A stretch of DNA of 64,000 bases from Aselliscus stoliczkanus (lineage: Eukaryota > Chordata > Mammalia > Chiroptera > Hipposideridae): assembly GCA_033961575.1 (NCBI GenBank), contig CM066731.1, positions 77,273,501-77,337,500 of the forward strand, in the 5' to 3' direction. The stretch's first letter is position 1. Each line of letters begins with the position of its first letter. This document shows positions 60,351 to 64,000 of this stretch, piece after piece. Made by a program: the position numbers and the translations under genes. The notes below the pieces were generated by a model. It was not told the origin of the DNA, searched no databases, and saw only the letters and a list, made by a program, of their open reading frames with translations.

Positions 60351-62136
60351 TTCTGTTCCTTTGTGCTTGAAGCGGCCCTTATAAAGAATTAAATGCTGAT
60401 TTTCCAAGGAAGAGTCATTGTTTGAGCTACTAGCAATTTAAAAGAAAAAAATTGAAAGTCAGATAAAAGCAGAAATGGAACACAGGAGTGAGGGAGAAGA
60501 GATCATGATAAAATGGGCCTATTATATTGTTTTCCCAAAGGCTGACACTGCTTACATCTTCTCTGCGGAGTGCTAGTTTGAGATCCAAATCTCAGGAAAA
60601 TGAAAAAAAAAAAAAAAAGGACACTGGACATCTGCTTTCGTGTTCCTATCTTCAGTGAGAATCTACTCTCTCCTCAAAGCTTCCCCCTCAGGAAAGTTAA
60701 ATTATCTCAGGAGAAAATCAGCTATGTACATAACAGGTGAACTGAGGTTTATGTGCATGTTGTATAGACATTGATTTTTGGAAATGAGCTGGAGAAGCTC
60801 TGGGAGGGGAGGAGGTTGGTGGGGGGAGGAGTAAGAGCATCCTAGATTCGTTTAATCATCATTTGGCCCTCGTAGGACTATCACCAGGCTTAGCCTGTTC
60901 TCTGGTCAATTAAACGTAAGAACCCACAGTGTGCAGTAGCTTGTGAGGTCAACCTCTGGACTCTTGTAGGCACAGATTGCCATCAGGGAAGAAATATGGG
61001 CAGCTCATGCTGCCCACTGACTCCTTGTGATACTTCTTCCTCTGACAGTTTCTGATAGGCTGGATAGCACAGGGTTTCCTGACTATATACACTGCAACTT
61101 TACTCATGATTTGTCTCTCTGCAGTGCTCTTGTCTGGGAATTAAGAGCGCTAAAATCAGCTGTGGTAGTAGAAGGAACTCCAATACGAAATATGGTTTCA
61201 ATTCCCCCTTCAACTAATGATATTTCATTGAGAAAATGTCTTAAAACTCTTAACTTTGGTTTGTCCACCAAAAGCTGTGAACATGAAGTCCTCTCATTAC
61301 AATCTTTATGTTCACATTTCTATAGAGCACAATTTCTTTACAATGCTCCATGAAAAAATAATAGGGTTCTGTAATGAACACGAATTAGGGGAACACATAC
61401 TGCATATCATTACTTGATGCATTTGACAAATAATTATGGACACTTGCCCCTTCACCTGTCATTATTGCAGACCCTCTTCTCATGCTTTGCAGTACAGTGG
61501 AGAGAGACAAACAGCAAAGTGAGATGAGTTTAGGAAGGAAAATAAAACCAGATGGGAGAGTTGGTTGTGGCGGGGAGGGAAAAGGAGTTGGCAAGATCCC
61601 TGGCTAAAGCCATTGTGATGCAGGTAAATAGGCTATGTAGCTCTGCATTCCTGCCATCCTAGTTTTACTGTTTTCCCTTTGCCCTACTGTGTTACCCTGC
61701 ACACAGTGGTTAGCCTCTTCCTTGCTCTGGGCTCCCCCCTCGTTGCAACATCTCTCCTTAACTCTAGATCCTCTAACAGAGGCCAGGCTCTACTGTCAAC
61801 TCCCCTGCTTAGTTCCCATTTTATTGAAGAGGGAGTTTGGAAAACTTTCTACTTCTTTTTCAGAAATTGAAGAACAGGGGAGGTATCGCTTCTGTTTTGA
61901 TTTAGTAGAGTGTGAAATGTCTGATTTTGCTCAGTGTGTATTTAGTTTTTTTTCAGTCGTGTGCCATATGGTCAAGCTGCCATATGCATTGGTGTTATAG
62001 CTCTTAGGACGATAGAAACAGAAATATGTGACACTTTGTCAACAGTCACTTTATTACTCTTTATCACAGAACTCACACAAAAACCAGAGCCTCTGAACAA
62101 ACAGCAATTGCAATGAAGGATTTTGGTGTCCTATGC
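60351..62136. other. Gene-free stretch
   Basis: Single-copy DNA. The 108-residue frame at 61027-61353 has no recognisable domain, signal or neighbour support and is not called as a gene. Confidence 0.4.
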
Positions 62137-62140
62137 ATAT

Positions 62141-62180
<40 letters not shown>
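62137..62180. repeat. (TTTA)n microsatellite at a SINE tail
   Basis: About 11 TTTA units, the expanded A-tail end of the minus-strand SINE next to it. Confidence 0.93.
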
Positions 62181-62186
<6 letters not shown>

Positions 62187-62638
62187 TTAAATAAAGATTT
62201 TATTGGGGAATTGGGTAAGGGGAACAGCTTTGGGGAACTGGGGAAGGGGAACAGACAAGTTGCTGTCCTTTTGTTCTTCACTCTAGTTGTGGAGGATGTT
62301 GCTTCACTGGCCCATGTTGGTATCATCATTGCGCTCTTCCTGGGTGAGGCAGATCGGTCGCGGGCCTCTGGACGGCTGCTCACAGTGGCTCTTGGAAGCT
62401 CACGCGGGCTGCTGGCCACTCACTGTAGCCTATGGCAGCCCACAGCAGCAGAGGCTGCAGCCCACTCCATCGCCAGCCATCTTAGCTATAGAGGCAACCC
62501 AGTGGGGCTGTTGTTCACCACTTTAGCTATAGATGGCAGTGTCACTGGCCCTCATATGTGGGATCCAAACCAGGGCCCTGCTGCTTAGAGCAAACGCCCC
62601 AAGCCAGCTCCTAACCAACACACCACTTGGCCGACCCC
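62181..62638 (-). mobile_element. Long composite tRNA-SINE with T+ tail
   Basis: Minus-strand full-length copy. In minus reading it begins GGGGTCGGCCAAGTGGTGTG, runs through GGATCCCACATATGAGGGCC, the middle GC-rich body and GAACAAAAGGACAGCAACTT, and ends AATAAAATCTTTAT (62204-62191) with A/T tail. A local duplication of a GGGGAACTGGGGAAGGGGA-like block is present at 62205-62250. No clean target-site duplication because of the microsatellite. Confidence 0.92.
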
Positions 62639-64000
62639 ATGGAATCCTTTTTAAGCAAATATGTATCTTTACATGCATAATGCCCTCATGAATATTTAGT
62701 GCTCTGGATCATCCAAGCCATTGAACAAAAAAAGTCACATTTCTATTTAGCTATGTTCATATCTATGATTTCCACATTATGAGTTTATTATATTTTATTT
62801 TCTTGTAAAAAATGAACCAGACACTATAATTGTCATAGGGAAGCTGACAGCCTGATTGTATCTATAAGGTTTCTGTTGTTCTAGGAAGAGTTTTGAGGAA
62901 CTTAATTCAGAAACTTCCTTTAAATCAATGGTACTTCATTATAAAGCTTTAAATGGGAAGAGGCCAATAATGATTTGAGAGTCCTTCAATTTCTACTTTA
63001 AAATAGTTTTACCAATTCCCTTCTTTGGTGTTTATAACTCTTGACATTTAGTAGTTCTATATATGCTTTAATTATTGATGGACAGCTTTAATGCAAAGAG
63101 TATATGGAGAAATACTCTGGTTCATCTAATTAGGAAAATGAGGAAGTGAGAATTAATCACTTTTGATGAGGGAACTAGAGGTAGAGGTCATGATGTTCCA
63201 CGTCCATGAGGTGCTGCCCCTATGAGAAGCCAGCTTCTCCCATCTGAGGTCAAGTGCTGGTCGCTGACATTGCTGGAGCCTCCAGTGGGAGAGATGTTTA
63301 ATTGAGAGCATGGTGTGAAGTCTTTTGTAGGCTTCTCAGTGACTTCTGCTGGCAAGTCTTACTACACGCCTTCACTGAGAATAAGCAGGGATACATGTGA
63401 CATGTTAGGATGAGGTGGGAGGACTTTATCTGATGAGATTTGCATTGCAAACAACTTTAATATGGGTACATTAATAATCAAGTGGCCGATACTAGTATTT
63501 CGCTTATGATTCCATTTTCTGAACCAGCCACATTTCAGAAGGATGACTGACAGCTAAGGAAGGCCAAGATAGGGAGACTAGGATTAAAATGACAATTTGG
63601 GCACTGATTGTCCCCCAAAAGTACATGTGTGATAAAGGTTGTGTCAGGGTTGGGAATTAGGAAGCACTCATACCTACTAGAGGTCACTTCCACAGCCAGA
63701 GACAGAGGCAGATAAACAAGTATGTCTGCAGTGATACTGGTCCACAATGGGAAAGAGTAAAAAAGAGCACACAGCTCCTAAGAGAAGGAAACAGGACATG
63801 AATGCATGCTTATAGCTAGCATAGCTGCAACTTACTTCCCCACTCCACTTGTGGTCAGAATCAAGGAGGAGTGACAGTTTTACTATACTGTTGTCTTGGC
63901 ACCTTGAGCTTGCCTCTACTCTGAGGTCACAGCAGGCAAAAGAGGCAGGGTGTGGAGTAGCATGGGTCCATTAACCTGTTTGCCAACTATTAGGATTGAA
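62639..64000. other. Gene-free stretch
   Basis: Single-copy DNA to the right edge of the window; no repeat or coding signal recognised. Confidence 0.45.

Noticed and set aside
61027..61353. 108-residue frame
   Set aside because: No domain, no codon bias I could see, no splice or promoter support; length expected by chance.

Overview
The window reads as mammalian intergenic or deep intronic DNA. It is AT-rich and packed with retrotransposons, and no host exon, RNA gene or CpG-island promoter could be supported. The repeats point to a laurasiatherian mammal, most likely a bat. The tRNA-headed SINEs begin with a GGCCGGCC-GAGTGG type head, and the long form ends in AATAAA followed by TCTTT (a 'T+' SINE tail). 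From memory this resembles the Rhin-1 type SINEs of horseshoe and leaf-nosed bats. The genus is an inference and was not tested by any search.

Layout. Positions 1-4886 hold two young L1 elements in head-to-head orientation: the 5' end of a minus-strand copy (L1-A) and a rearranged plus-strand copy (L1-B) with an 11-bp target-site duplication (TSD). Positions 8855-25215 are one old, nearly full-length minus-strand L1 (L1-C) split by later insertions. These are an inverted pair of mariner transposase halves that itself carries a SINE, an almost full-length younger L1 (L1-D, about 7.4 kb), a long SINE, and a 5'-inverted ('twin-primed') L1 fragment. From 25.2 to 64 kb the background is old single-copy DNA with decayed MIR, L2, MER5A-like and old L1 pieces, punctuated by younger insertions. 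Those are an RPL32 processed retrocopy with an intact 135-codon frame and a perfect 16-bp TSD (34783-35316), several SINEs, an L1 3' end inserted inside a SINE (51998-52418), and a solo LTR of class II type (53394-54315). Many microsatellites are present.

Nothing here acts together as a pathway. The functional content is selfish-element machinery: L1 ORF1 (RNA-binding chaperone), L1 ORF2 (endonuclease and reverse transcriptase), mariner transposase, Pol III SINE promoters and an LTR promoter. All of the transposon coding frames are broken. The only intact recognisable protein frame is the RPL32 retrocopy. The observations most worth checking are the tandem monomer organisation in two unrelated L1 5' UTR types, the mariner fold-back structure, the composite SINE families and the intact RPL32 retrocopy. 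I did not find a new multi-gene system.
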